From positions 517,563-581,562 of the forward strand of contig NZ_BMVL01000001.1 of assembly GCF_014650695.1 (NCBI RefSeq): a DNA stretch of 64,000 bases, in the 5' to 3' direction. The stretch is from Streptomyces avidinii (GTDB taxonomy: Bacteria; Actinomycetota; Actinomycetes; Streptomycetales; Streptomycetaceae). Below, in pieces: positions 27,736 to 36,215 of the stretch. Every line of letters starts with the position of its first letter. Position 1 is the stretch's first letter. The position numbers were made by a program, and so were the translations under genes. Under the pieces are notes generated by a model. That model was not told the DNA's origin and searched no databases. It saw only the letters and a program-made list of their open reading frames with translations.

Positions 27736-28536
27736 TCACGAGTACGCGGGCGGCGGCGGTCCGAAACCCGCGGGGGTGGTTTCGGCAGCCGGAGCCTCGT
27801 CGGTCCGCAGGAGGTCGCGCGCCATGAGGGTGGCCCCGGCCACCGCTCCCGGCATCAGGAACACCGCGACGAGCGGCACCAGGAAAGCCAGCACCAGCGG
27901 CACCCCGAAGCCCAGCACCAGCATCCGCCGCGAGCGCATCAGCGCCAGCCGGTCGGGCAGCTCCATCTTGCGCCGCTGGAGGGCCACGGCGGTGAGCTCC
28001 TGGGTGAGGAAGTACCCGGAGACGCAGAACCCGAGCACCGGGATCACGGTCTGCCCTATCACCGGGATGAACCCGAGGGCGAACAGCAGGATCCCGTACA
28101 GCAGCACCCGCGCGAGCACCTTGATGCTGTCCCGGGCCGAGACCCACAGCTCCAGCCAGAGCGGGAGCCCGGACTCGGGGACCTCGCCGCCCTCGCTGCG
28201 GTCGACCTGCTCCGAGAGGGACTCGTAGAACGGCTGGCCGATCAGCAGGGTCACGGCGGTGAAGGTGATCACCGCGACGAAGAGCCCGAGGCCGAAGAGC
28301 AGGGTGGTCAGGAAGCCGCGGAAGAGCGCGAGCCACGGCGAGGACCAGCCGTCGGCGAAGGGGGTGGCCCAGGCGGTCAGGTCGTCGGCGCCGTAGCCGA
28401 GCCCGATCAGGGCGCCGGCGTAGAGGACGAACGCCACGAGCCCGGGCAGCAGCCCGAAGCCCAGCCACCGGCCGTGCCGGAACACCCATCGCTGTCCGGC
28501 CAGCAGATACCGGAAGCCCCCCGCAAGATCACGCAT
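27736..28536 (-). CDS. EI24 domain membrane protein (CysZ-like)
   Basis: A 266-aa integral membrane protein. About six hydrophobic segments are visible (near residues 25-50, 72-98, 135-160, 160-180 and 200-230), with the EI24/CysZ landmarks YLLAGQRWVFRHGRW at the N-terminus and TLLIGQPFYESLSEQVD. The C-terminus is a Pro-rich tail (GFGPPPPAYS). CysZ proteins move sulfate; this actinobacterial branch is uncharacterised. A terminator hairpin lies between it and ohr. Confidence 0.88.
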   Translation of the reverse strand: MRDLAGGFRYLLAGQRWVFRHGRWLGFGLLPGLVAFVLYAGALIGLGYGADDLTAWATPFADGWSSPWLALFRGFLTTLLFGLGLFVAVITFTAVTLLIGQPFYESLSEQVDRSEGGEVPESGLPLWLELWVSARDSIKVLARVLLYGILLFALGFIPVIGQTVIPVLGFCVSGYFLTQELTAVALQRRKMELPDRLALMRSRRMLVLGFGVPLVLAFLVPLVAVFLMPGAVAGATLMARDLLRTDEAPAAETTPAGFGPPPPAYS

Positions 28537-28550
28537 GGGGCCAGTTTACG

Positions 28551-28586
28551 GCGAAGGCCGCACCCCGGTCGGGGTGCGGCCTTCGC
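28551..28586 (-). terminator. Terminator of ohr
   Basis: A perfect 16-bp stem (28551-28566 with 28571-28586) and a GGTC loop, 15 bp past the ohr stop. It separates ohr from the downstream EI24 gene. Confidence 0.85.
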
Positions 28587-28601
28587 GCTGCGAGCGCCCG
28601 A

Positions 28602-29024
28602 TCAGACGGCGAGCTCGACGGTGATGTTGCCGCGGGTGGCCTTGGAGTACGGGCAGACCTCGTGGGCCTTCTCGATGAGCTCCTTGGCGGTGGCGGCGTC
28701 CACGTTCGGGATCACGGCCGAGATCTTGACGATCAGACCGAAGCCCTCGTCGTTCTTGCCGATACCGACCTCGGCGGTGACCGTGGAGCCGGATATGTCG
28801 GCGTTCACGTTCTTCGCGACGACGCCCAGGGCACCCTGGAAGCAGGCGCTGTAGCCGGCGGCGAACAGCTGCTCCGGGTTGGTACCGGCGCCGCTGCCAC
28901 CGAGCTCCTTCGGCGGGTTCACGACGACGTCGAGCTGGCCGTCGTTGGTCGCGACACGACCGTCACGGCCGTTCTCCGCGGTGGCGACAGCGGTGTAGGC
29001 GACGTCGGACTGCTGGATGGACAT
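28602..29024 (-). CDS. ohr: Organic hydroperoxide resistance protein
   Basis: A 140-aa OsmC/Ohr-fold thiol peroxidase that reduces organic hydroperoxides using lipoylated partners. The two active-site cysteines are Cys61 in AAGYSACFQGAL and Cys124 in AHEVCPYSKATRGN. AGGAGGA lies about 9 nt before the ATG. OhrR-type MarR regulators often accompany ohr; the MarR gene at 30207 is a possible regulator but an NADP-oxidoreductase gene lies between. Confidence 0.96.
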   Translation of the reverse strand: MSIQQSDVAYTAVATAENGRDGRVATNDGQLDVVVNPPKELGGSGAGTNPEQLFAAGYSACFQGALGVVAKNVNADISGSTVTAEVGIGKNDEGFGLIVKISAVIPNVDAATAKELIEKAHEVCPYSKATRGNITVELAV

Positions 29025-29088
29025 AAAGGAAAATCCTCCTGGTAATCGCCGTGACTCGCGCCCACGATCACGACGGTGTGCAGTGAGC

Positions 29089-30111
<1,023 letters not shown>

Positions 30112-30139
30112 GCGGCGCTCCTGGTCAGAACGAAATTGC

Positions 30140-30152
30140 TTCACTAGGTGAA
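30140..30152. promoter_or_regulatory. Candidate MarR operator
   Basis: TTCACTAGGTGAA is a perfect palindrome (TTCAC-TAG-GTGAA) 29 bp upstream of the oxidoreductase start and 55 bp before the marR start, the usual position for a divergent MarR operator. Confidence 0.65.
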
Positions 30153-30194
30153 ACAACCATGCGCCTAGATATTTCATGTTGTCAAGTAAATGGG

Positions 30195-30200
30195 TACGCT
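30195..30200 (+). promoter_or_regulatory. -10 box TACGCT of a leaderless promoter
   Basis: TACGCT ends 6 nt before ATG 30207 with no ribosome-binding site. Confidence 0.55.
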
Positions 30201-30206
30201 GGTTCC

Positions 30207-30632
30207 ATGCCCAGTCGTCGCGTAGACCCAGTGACCATCGAAGTCGTCGAGCTCATCGGCGACGTCGTGGCCAGGTACCACATGGAGTACGAGCACGCGG
30301 CCGCCAGCCACCAGCTCACCGGTGCCCAGGCCAAGGTGCTGAACATGCTCTCGCTGGAACCCATGCCGATGCGGCGCATCGCGCTGAAGCTGCGGTGCGA
30401 GCCCTCGAACGTGACCGGCATCGTCGACCGCCTGGAGACCCGCGGCCTGGTCGAACGCCGCCCGGATCCGGCCGACCGCCGGGTGAAACTGGCCGCCCCC
30501 ACCGAGGAGGGCACGCTGACCGCCGAGCGGCTGCGCGAGTCCCTGGACTTCGCACGCGAACCGCTGGCGGGCCTGTCCGCGGAGGAACGCACGGCCCTGC
30601 GGGACCTGCTCAGGCGGATGCTGAGCGAGTAG
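30207..30632 (+). CDS. MarR family transcriptional regulator
   Basis: A 141-aa winged-helix protein. The DNA-binding part reads LTGAQAKVLNMLSLEPMPMRRIALKLRCEPSNVTGIVDRLETRGLVERRPDPADRRVKLAAPTEEG, the full MarR signature with the wing DRRVKL. There is one Cys (CEPS) in the HTH, so thiol sensing is conceivable. It is divergent from the oxidoreductase gene. A 21-bp hairpin ends it. Confidence 0.95.
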   Translation: MPSRRVDPVTIEVVELIGDVVARYHMEYEHAAASHQLTGAQAKVLNMLSLEPMPMRRIALKLRCEPSNVTGIVDRLETRGLVERRPDPADRRVKLAAPTEEGTLTAERLRESLDFAREPLAGLSAEERTALRDLLRRMLSE

Positions 30633-30642
30633 GCGCGGCCTG

Positions 30643-30698
30643 GGCCGTCTCTTTCGGATCTTGTCGGCCGAGCCCGGCAAGATCCGAAAGAGACGGCC
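30643..30698. terminator. Bidirectional terminator with a 21-bp perfect stem
   Basis: Arms 30643-30663 and 30678-30698 are perfectly complementary with a 14-nt loop. The stem reaches into the stop codon of the convergent SCO2400-type gene. The arm toward marR begins 10 bp after its stop. Confidence 0.9.
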
Positions 30699-31420
30699 TA
30701 GAACCAGCCGCAGAAGATCCAGCAGTCCTTCGTCGGCGAGGGGCTCGGCGACGGGGACGGCGGAAGCGGCGGTGCCTGCGTGCTCGCGGTGGCGCTCTGC
30801 GACGGCTTCCCCGAGGCGCCTCCCTGTACGGAAGACCCCGGGCCGGGGGTACGGGAGGCAGGGCCCGATGTCGCGGGCGCGGGAGCGGACGAGCTCGGAC
30901 CCGGCTGCGTGACGCCCCCGGAGGGCCCGCCGACCCCGGCCGCCTTCGTGGCACTGACGGCGGTGGCCTTCGCCGTGGCCCTCACGGAGCCCGTGGGCGC
31001 CCCGGGCGTCGGCGCGTCCGGCAGCGGAGCGGGCTGCTGCGGCCCGTCGTCGGTCAGCACCACGTTCGCGGCGCGGTCGGAGCGCTCCCCGTCGGCGGCC
31101 ATGCGGGCCACCGCCATCGAGCCCCCGACCGCGATCAGCGCGCCGAGCGCAAGGGTCAGCACGGTCCGGCGGCGGCGCCGGTGCGTGACCCGGCGGCGCG
31201 CACCGGCGCGCCGCTCGTTCGGGGCCGACAGCACGACGAGGGAGTCCGCGAACACCTCGGAGAGCTCGGTCGGCATCGCCCGGGGCGGGGCCGCGGCGCC
31301 TGGCGCAGCGCCCGGCAGTGCAGCGGACGGGGCGGGTATCAGGTACTCGGCGGGCGTTCCGCATCCGGCGCACGCCAGTGCGCCGTTGAGGTGCCTCCGG
31401 CATGCGTGGCAGTAGTTCAT
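30698..31420 (-). CDS. SCO2400-type protein: zinc ribbon, one TM, Ser/Pro-rich exported part
   Basis: A 240-aa protein of unknown function. The N-terminus is a short zinc-ribbon (CHAC...CAGC, residues 4-20). A basic stretch (RRRVTHRRRRR) precedes a single transmembrane helix (TVLTLALGALIAVGGSMAVA, about 86-105), so the rest should be outside the cell. That part is low-complexity Ala/Pro/Ser/Thr, ends in SPSPSPSPTK, and closes with a Cys/Trp-rich tail (DCWIFCGWF). I recall this architecture as the SCO2400 family of Streptomyces. Confidence 0.85.
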   Translation of the reverse strand: MNYCHACRRHLNGALACAGCGTPAEYLIPAPSAALPGAAPGAAAPPRAMPTELSEVFADSLVVLSAPNERRAGARRRVTHRRRRRTVLTLALGALIAVGGSMAVARMAADGERSDRAANVVLTDDGPQQPAPLPDAPTPGAPTGSVRATAKATAVSATKAAGVGGPSGGVTQPGPSSSAPAPATSGPASRTPGPGSSVQGGASGKPSQSATASTQAPPLPPSPSPSPSPTKDCWIFCGWF

Positions 31421-31498
31421 GGCGCCCAGAGGCTACGTGGTCTGCGGCAACATCCGGATCCCGAGAACGTAAGGATCCTGTGTGGAATCGTTTCCGGC

Positions 31499-32080
31499 AT
31501 GACATCTTTCGGGCCGAGCGCATTCCAGTTGGTGCTGTTGCGGCGGATGGCCGACTTCCAGCCGGACCTCGCCGACGAGGCCCGCCGCCGGCTGGGCGCC
31601 TCGCTCGCGGACCAGCGGGAGGCGAACAAGCACTGGCAGGCGATGGTCCGCTCGCCCCGCTCCCGCGGGGCCCTGGCGCGGTACCGCTCGGTGCTCGGCC
31701 CGCCGGAGTCGGCCGAGCGGCGCACGATCGGCGATCTGGAGTGCGAGGCGCTGCTGTGGCCGCTGCCGCTCTGGCCGGACCTGCGCTTCGAGGTGCTGGC
31801 CGCGCCGGACGGGGCGGTGTGGAACGAGTGGCTGGTACGGGCCCCGGGCGCGCGGGGGCCCGTACTGGAGTCGCCGGACGACCTGCGGCCCTGGTCGGCG
31901 ACGGTGGACGAGGTCGCGCGGGCCTTCGCTCCGGTCCGCCCGATGGAGGGGACCGCGCCGACCCGCTGGCGCCTGGCCTTCGCCGTACGGGGCCGGCCCT
32001 GCGTGGCGGAGTTCACGTACGGCCTGCTCCAGCGCTTCTCCCTCGACGGGCAGACCGGGGCGGGCGGTGCCACGGCCTAG
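31499..32080 (+). CDS. Hypothetical protein, 193 aa
   Basis: I do not recognise a family. The protein is soluble, without signal peptide or membrane segment. Visible features are an Arg-rich helical N-terminus (LVLLRRMADFQPDLADEARRRLGAS), a Trp-rich middle (ALLWPLPLWPDLRFEVLAAPDGAVWNEWLV) and a beta-rich end (RWRLAFAVRGRPCVAEFTYGLLQRFSLDG). Codon use is normal for the region. No ribosome-binding site precedes ATG 31499. The stop overlaps the convergent lipase gene by 4 bp. Confidence 0.75.
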   Translation: MTSFGPSAFQLVLLRRMADFQPDLADEARRRLGASLADQREANKHWQAMVRSPRSRGALARYRSVLGPPESAERRTIGDLECEALLWPLPLWPDLRFEVLAAPDGAVWNEWLVRAPGARGPVLESPDDLRPWSATVDEVARAFAPVRPMEGTAPTRWRLAFAVRGRPCVAEFTYGLLQRFSLDGQTGAGGATA

Positions 32081-32790
32081 GAGGCGAGGAAGGCGCGGAC
32101 CGCCGCCGAGGTCGTGTCGTCGCCGAGCAGGTCGTTGTGCTTCAGGCAGCCGACCGGTGTGTTGGCGGCTCCGGTGAGCGGAACGCTGTCGTCGGGGTTG
32201 ACGATCTCGTCGCAGTTGGACCAGAAGGTCGCGTACTTCACCGCACCCGGGGTCTCGTCCCCGCCGTTCAGGTTCCTCATGACGTACGACCCGGGGGTCA
32301 TGTCGCGGCAGGCCTGGTCCCACAGGGCGCAGGCCCAGGCGGTGGAGGTGCCGCGGTTGGGTCCGGCCAGCGAGACCCAGCGGTCCACGGTGGCCCCGCC
32401 GCCGCCGAACTTCACGTACCAGCGGCTCACCAGGGAGCCGAAGGAGTGTGCGACGACGTCGACCTTGGCGGCGCCGGTCTCCCGGCGGACCTGGTCGACG
32501 TAGGCACCGAGCCGCCCGGCGAGGACCTCGTTGACGGACAGGTGGGTGTCGTAGCCGAAGGAGAAGAGCTCGGCATCGGCGTACCCGGCGGCACGCAGGT
32601 CACCGCGCAGGGCTCCCCAGACGCCCGGGTCGGCGTTGTAGCCGTGCACGAAGACCACCGGGTTCCGGGCGGCCGCCCGGTCGGCGGCGTGGGCCGGGGC
32701 GCCCGCGGGCAGAGCGAGACAGAGGGTCAGGAGTGCCAGGAGTGCCGGGAGCGCGCGAAGCGGCAGCGGTCCCTGTCGGGCCGTCAGCAT
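32077..32790 (-). CDS. Secreted triacylglycerol lipase/esterase (class 2 lipase family)
   Basis: A 237-aa exported alpha/beta hydrolase. The signal peptide has a Leu/Ala core and ends near APAHAA (residue about 35). The oxyanion segment NPVVFVHGYNAD and the nucleophile elbow VVAHSFGSLVSRWYV (AHSFG, Ser) match the Streptomyces lipase class 2/LipA group. SVPLTGAAN...CLKHNDLL gives the late Asp and His. Four Cys in the mature part suggest disulfides. No regulator is adjacent. Confidence 0.92.
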   Translation of the reverse strand: MLTARQGPLPLRALPALLALLTLCLALPAGAPAHAADRAAARNPVVFVHGYNADPGVWGALRGDLRAAGYADAELFSFGYDTHLSVNEVLAGRLGAYVDQVRRETGAAKVDVVAHSFGSLVSRWYVKFGGGGATVDRWVSLAGPNRGTSTAWACALWDQACRDMTPGSYVMRNLNGGDETPGAVKYATFWSNCDEIVNPDDSVPLTGAANTPVGCLKHNDLLGDDTTSAAVRAFLAS

Positions 32791-32950
32791 CGAGTCCCCT
32801 TTACCTTGTTACGCGTGAGTAGCGCGTGCGGTGCGGGCATGGTGCTGCCTGTCGGTACAGAAATCCACCCCCATGCAGCCGCGACGCACCCCCCGGCCGG
32901 AGCATCCCAACGGGCCATTAGCCCGAATTGCCCGCGATGATATGAAAAGT

Positions 32951-32970
32951 GACCGACATTTCCGTCGGTC
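32951..32970 (+). promoter_or_regulatory. Inverted repeat upstream of the Mbl-like gene
   Basis: GACCGAC and GTCGGTC are perfect 7-bp arms with a 6-nt centre, 32 bp before GTG 33003. It may be an operator or a leader hairpin. Confidence 0.45.
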
Positions 32971-33002
32971 CTCTTGCGTCAGCGCTCTCGGGAGGATCTG
33001 CC

Positions 33003-34040
33003 GTGACCGTCAGTCTTGAGCAGTTGCGCCGCTGCCACGTCGCCGTCGACCTGGGGGCGGCAAGGACCCGCGTGTACGTCAAGGGCGCCGGCCTCGTGGT
33101 CGACGAACCCAGCGTCGCCGCGGTCAACACGCGCACCGGTGCACTCATCGCCGTCGGCTCCTTCGCCGAACGGATGACCGGCCGCACGCCCGACTACATC
33201 CGGGTCGTGCGCCCCGTCTCCGGCGGCACCGTCGTCGACATCGAGATGGCCCAGCGGATGCTGCGTCACCTCCTCGGCGAGAAGCTGCGGCGCGCCCTGC
33301 GCCGCAAGCCGCGACTGCGGGCCGCCGCCTGCACCCCGCACGACGCGGACCCGCTCGCCCAGCGGGCCACCGTGGAGACCCTCGTCGGGCTCGGCGCCCG
33401 GCGCGTCGAACTGGTCGACACCCTGATCGCGGCGGCCGTCGGCTGCGGACTGCCCGTGGAGCAGCCGACCGCGACGATGATCATGGTGTGCGGGGCCGCG
33501 GCCACCCAGGTGGCCGTCCTCTCCCTCGGCTCGATCGTCACCGCCCAGCGGATCCCGGTCGGCGGCGAGGCCATCGACCACGCAGTCGTCCAGCACCTGC
33601 GCCACGCGCACGAGCTGATGCTGCCCAGCCAGGCGGTCCGGCCGCTCCAGCTGGCCCTCCACGGCAACGGCCTCACCGTCGGCGGCCCGACCTCCACCCT
33701 GATCCACGGCCGCGACGTGGCCACCGGCCTGGCCCGTTCCGTGCAGGTGGACACCGCCGCCGTACGGGACGCGATCTACACCCCGCTGACCGCCGTCCTC
33801 GACGGCATCGGCAAGGTGCTGCGGGACTGCCCGCCGGACCTCGTGGCCGATCTGACCGACCGGGGGATCATGATGGTGGGTGGCAGCGCCCTGCTGCCGG
33901 GCCTGGACCAGATGCTGCGGGACGCCACCGGAATGCCCGTCGCCATCGCGGAACGGCCGGACGTGTGCGCCGTACTCGGTCTCGGCGCGATGCTCGAAGG
34001 GAAGATCGCCCCGATGGTCCTCAACCCCCTGGCCGAATGA
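33003..34040 (+). CDS. mbl: MreB/Mbl-like actin homologue with degenerate ATPase motifs
   Basis: A 345-aa bacterial actin-like protein of the Mbl type. Family landmarks are VAVDLGAARTRVYVKGAGLVVDEPSVAAV (phosphate 1), VVRPVSGGTVVDIEMAQRML, and GGSALLPGLDQML near the adenosine site. The phosphate-2 motif, DIGGGTTE in MreB, reads VCGAAATQ, so the metal-binding Asp, the glycines and the catalytic Glu are lost. Streptomyces Mbl contributes to spore wall synthesis together with MreB; this copy may act without ATP hydrolysis. GGGAGGAT is 6-7 nt before GTG 33003. It overlaps the sensor-kinase gene by 4 bp (ATGA). Confidence 0.88.
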   Translation: MTVSLEQLRRCHVAVDLGAARTRVYVKGAGLVVDEPSVAAVNTRTGALIAVGSFAERMTGRTPDYIRVVRPVSGGTVVDIEMAQRMLRHLLGEKLRRALRRKPRLRAAACTPHDADPLAQRATVETLVGLGARRVELVDTLIAAAVGCGLPVEQPTATMIMVCGAAATQVAVLSLGSIVTAQRIPVGGEAIDHAVVQHLRHAHELMLPSQAVRPLQLALHGNGLTVGGPTSTLIHGRDVATGLARSVQVDTAAVRDAIYTPLTAVLDGIGKVLRDCPPDLVADLTDRGIMMVGGSALLPGLDQMLRDATGMPVAIAERPDVCAVLGLGAMLEGKIAPMVLNPLAE

Positions 34041-35695
34041 CGAACGCCGGGCACGAGCCCGACGCGAGGCCCGGCCGGCCCGACGCGGTGCCCGACCGGG
34101 CCGACGCGGTGCCCGACCGGGCCGACGCGGTGCCCGACCGGGCCGACCGGCCCGACGAGGAGGCGGCGCGCCTTCCGGTGCTGCTGGAAGCCGTCCTCAA
34201 CGTCGGGTCCGAGCTGGAGCTGCACAGCACCCTCCAGCACATCGTGGAGTCGGCGACCGAGCTGTGCGGGGCCCGGTACGGAGCGCTCGGGGTCGTCGAC
34301 CCCGAGCGCGTCCTGCTGACCCAGCTGTTCACGGCCGGGCTGACCGAGGAGCAGCGGGCCGCGATCCCGCACCTGCCGGACGCGCGCGCCGGGGTGCTCG
34401 GAATCCTCGTCAGCGACCCGCGCCCGCTGCTCCTGGACGATGTCGCCCAGGACCCCCGGGCCGCAGGTTTCCCTCCGGGCCACCCGCCCATGGGCAGCCT
34501 CCTGGGCGTCCCGATCCGGGTGCACACGGAAGTCTTCGGCAATCTCTACCTCACCGAGAAGCGCGGCGGCGGCCCCTTCACGGACGAGGACCTCGCGCTG
34601 CTGCGCGTCCTGGCCTCGCAGGCCGGCATAGCGATCGGCAACGCCCGGCTCTACGAGACCGCGCGCCGACGGGAGCGCTGGATCGACGGCGCCGCCGCCG
34701 TCACCACGGCCCTGCTCGCCGGACGCCCGGCCGCGGACGCCCTGCGCTGCGTGGCCGAACGGGCCCGGCTGCTGGCGGACGCCGCGGCCGGAGTGGTGCT
34801 CCAGCCGACCCCCGAGGGCGGCATGGAGATCGTGGCCGCCTCCACGCAGGGGGACCCCGGGGACCTGGTGGGGACCGCGATCGCCCCCGGTTCGCCGGTA
34901 CTGGAACAACTCCTCGGCGGCGAACCCGTCTTCATCGACGACTCGGCGACCGACCCCCGGATGACCACGCACGTCCGGGAGCGGTTCGGGCCGAGCATGA
35001 TGCTCCCGCTGCAGAGCGGCGGCCAGCTGATCGGCACCCTGGCCCTGCCGCGCGCCCGCGGCGGCCCCGCGTACGACGCGGTGGACCGGCTGCTCGCCTC
35101 GCAGTTCGCCTCGCAGGCTGCGCTGGCCCTCGTACTGGCGGACGCCCAGCACGACCGGGAGCAGCTGGCCGTGTACGAGGACCGCGACCGGATCGCCCGG
35201 GACCTGCACGACCTGGTGGTCCAGCGGCTCTTCGCCACCGAGATGATGCTGGAGAGCACCCGGCGGCGGGCCGCGAACGCCCCGTCCGGGGACACCGTGG
35301 GCGACGAGCTCCGCCGGGCCGTGGACGAGCTGGACTCCACGATCCAGGAGGTCCGGACGGCCATCTTCGCCCTCCAGCAGCCGCCGACCGACGCCCCGAC
35401 GACCTTCCGGGGCCGGGTGCTGCGCGAGACGGGCGGGGCGGCGGCCGTGCTCGGCTTCCAGCCGTCGGTGCACTTCGGGGGCGCGGTGGACGCCCTGCTG
35501 CCGGACCCGGTGGCGGGCGATCTGCTCGCGGCGCTGCGCGGCGCCCTGGCCGCGGCGCACCGGCGCAGTGAGGTCACCTTCATCGACGTGCAGGTGGACG
35601 CGGAGCCGTCCCGGGTCCGGCTGACGGTGGCGGACGACGGCCGGACCGAGTCGGGCGCGCGCGGCACGACGATGACCTGGGAGTCGGCGCTGTAG
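34037..35695 (+). CDS. GAF sensor histidine kinase (DevS-like) with degenerate catalytic domain
   Basis: A 552-aa cytosolic protein. Residues about 13-34 are three repeats of DAVPDRA. Two GAF domains follow (about 45-205 and 220-370). The HisKA_3 dimerisation helix has the phospho-acceptor His391 in RDLHDLVVQRLFATEM. The C-terminal HATPase is poor: the N-box Asn is absent (LLAALRGALAAAHRRS), and after VADDG the protein ends in GARGTTMTWESAL with no G2 box. It overlaps the Mbl-like gene; no response regulator is adjacent. It may be a sensor without kinase activity. Confidence 0.85.
   Translation: MTNAGHEPDARPGRPDAVPDRADAVPDRADAVPDRADRPDEEAARLPVLLEAVLNVGSELELHSTLQHIVESATELCGARYGALGVVDPERVLLTQLFTAGLTEEQRAAIPHLPDARAGVLGILVSDPRPLLLDDVAQDPRAAGFPPGHPPMGSLLGVPIRVHTEVFGNLYLTEKRGGGPFTDEDLALLRVLASQAGIAIGNARLYETARRRERWIDGAAAVTTALLAGRPAADALRCVAERARLLADAAAGVVLQPTPEGGMEIVAASTQGDPGDLVGTAIAPGSPVLEQLLGGEPVFIDDSATDPRMTTHVRERFGPSMMLPLQSGGQLIGTLALPRARGGPAYDAVDRLLASQFASQAALALVLADAQHDREQLAVYEDRDRIARDLHDLVVQRLFATEMMLESTRRRAANAPSGDTVGDELRRAVDELDSTIQEVRTAIFALQQPPTDAPTTFRGRVLRETGGAAAVLGFQPSVHFGGAVDALLPDPVAGDLLAALRGALAAAHRRSEVTFIDVQVDAEPSRVRLTVADDGRTESGARGTTMTWESAL
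34082..34144 (+). repeat. 21-bp tandem repeat, 3 identical copies, in the kinase gene
   Basis: Three consecutive identical 21-bp units (34082-34102, 34103-34123, 34124-34144) encode three 7-residue DAVPDRA repeats in the disordered N-terminus of the GAF kinase. Confidence 0.95.
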
Positions 35696-35710
35696 GGGGT
35701 TCCCTGCCGA

Positions 35711-36145
35711 TCAGGCCGGGCGAGTGGCCGCGCGCAGCGCGATCCGGGTGTTGGACTGGGCCACCCCCGCCTCCCGTTTCAGCCGGCGGAGCAGCCCGTC
35801 GAGGGCCGCGGGGTCGGCGGCCCGGGCGCGGACGAGGTAGTCGTGCTCGCCGGTGACGTGCACGACCTCGGTGATCCCGGGGAGCTTTGCGACCTGCCGT
35901 TCGAACTCCTCGTTGGTGGTGTCCTGGCGCAGGGTGACGTCGATGAAGACGACGAGTCCGCCGCCGGTGTCGGCGGCCGGGTCCACGATCGTGGTGAAGG
36001 CGCGGATCACCCCCTCGCGGCGCATCCGTCGCACCCGGTCGGCGGTGGCGTTGGCGCTGAGGCCGACGCGGACCCCCAGGTCCCGGTACGAGATCCGCGC
36101 ATCCTGCTGGAGGATGCCGAGGATTTCCCTGTCGAGGCGGTCCAT
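35711..36145 (-). CDS. Lrp/AsnC family transcriptional regulator
   Basis: A 144-aa regulator. The HTH is at residues about 1-50 (LDREILGILQQDARISYRDLGVRVGLSANATADRVRRMRREGVI) and the RAM ligand domain follows (VVHVTGEHDYLVRARAAD). It is divergent from the LysE-type exporter gene with 70 bp between starts; Lrp-type regulators of amino acid exporters commonly have this layout, so an amino acid is the probable effector. Confidence 0.95.
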   Translation of the reverse strand: MDRLDREILGILQQDARISYRDLGVRVGLSANATADRVRRMRREGVIRAFTTIVDPAADTGGGLVVFIDVTLRQDTTNEEFERQVAKLPGITEVVHVTGEHDYLVRARAADPAALDGLLRRLKREAGVAQSNTRIALRAATRPA

Positions 36146-36215
36146 ACCGCGATTCTCGCAGCCGGGGCCGGTATTCGTGCTCATCCCCTGGGCGGTCGGG
36201 TCGAACCTCGCCCCC

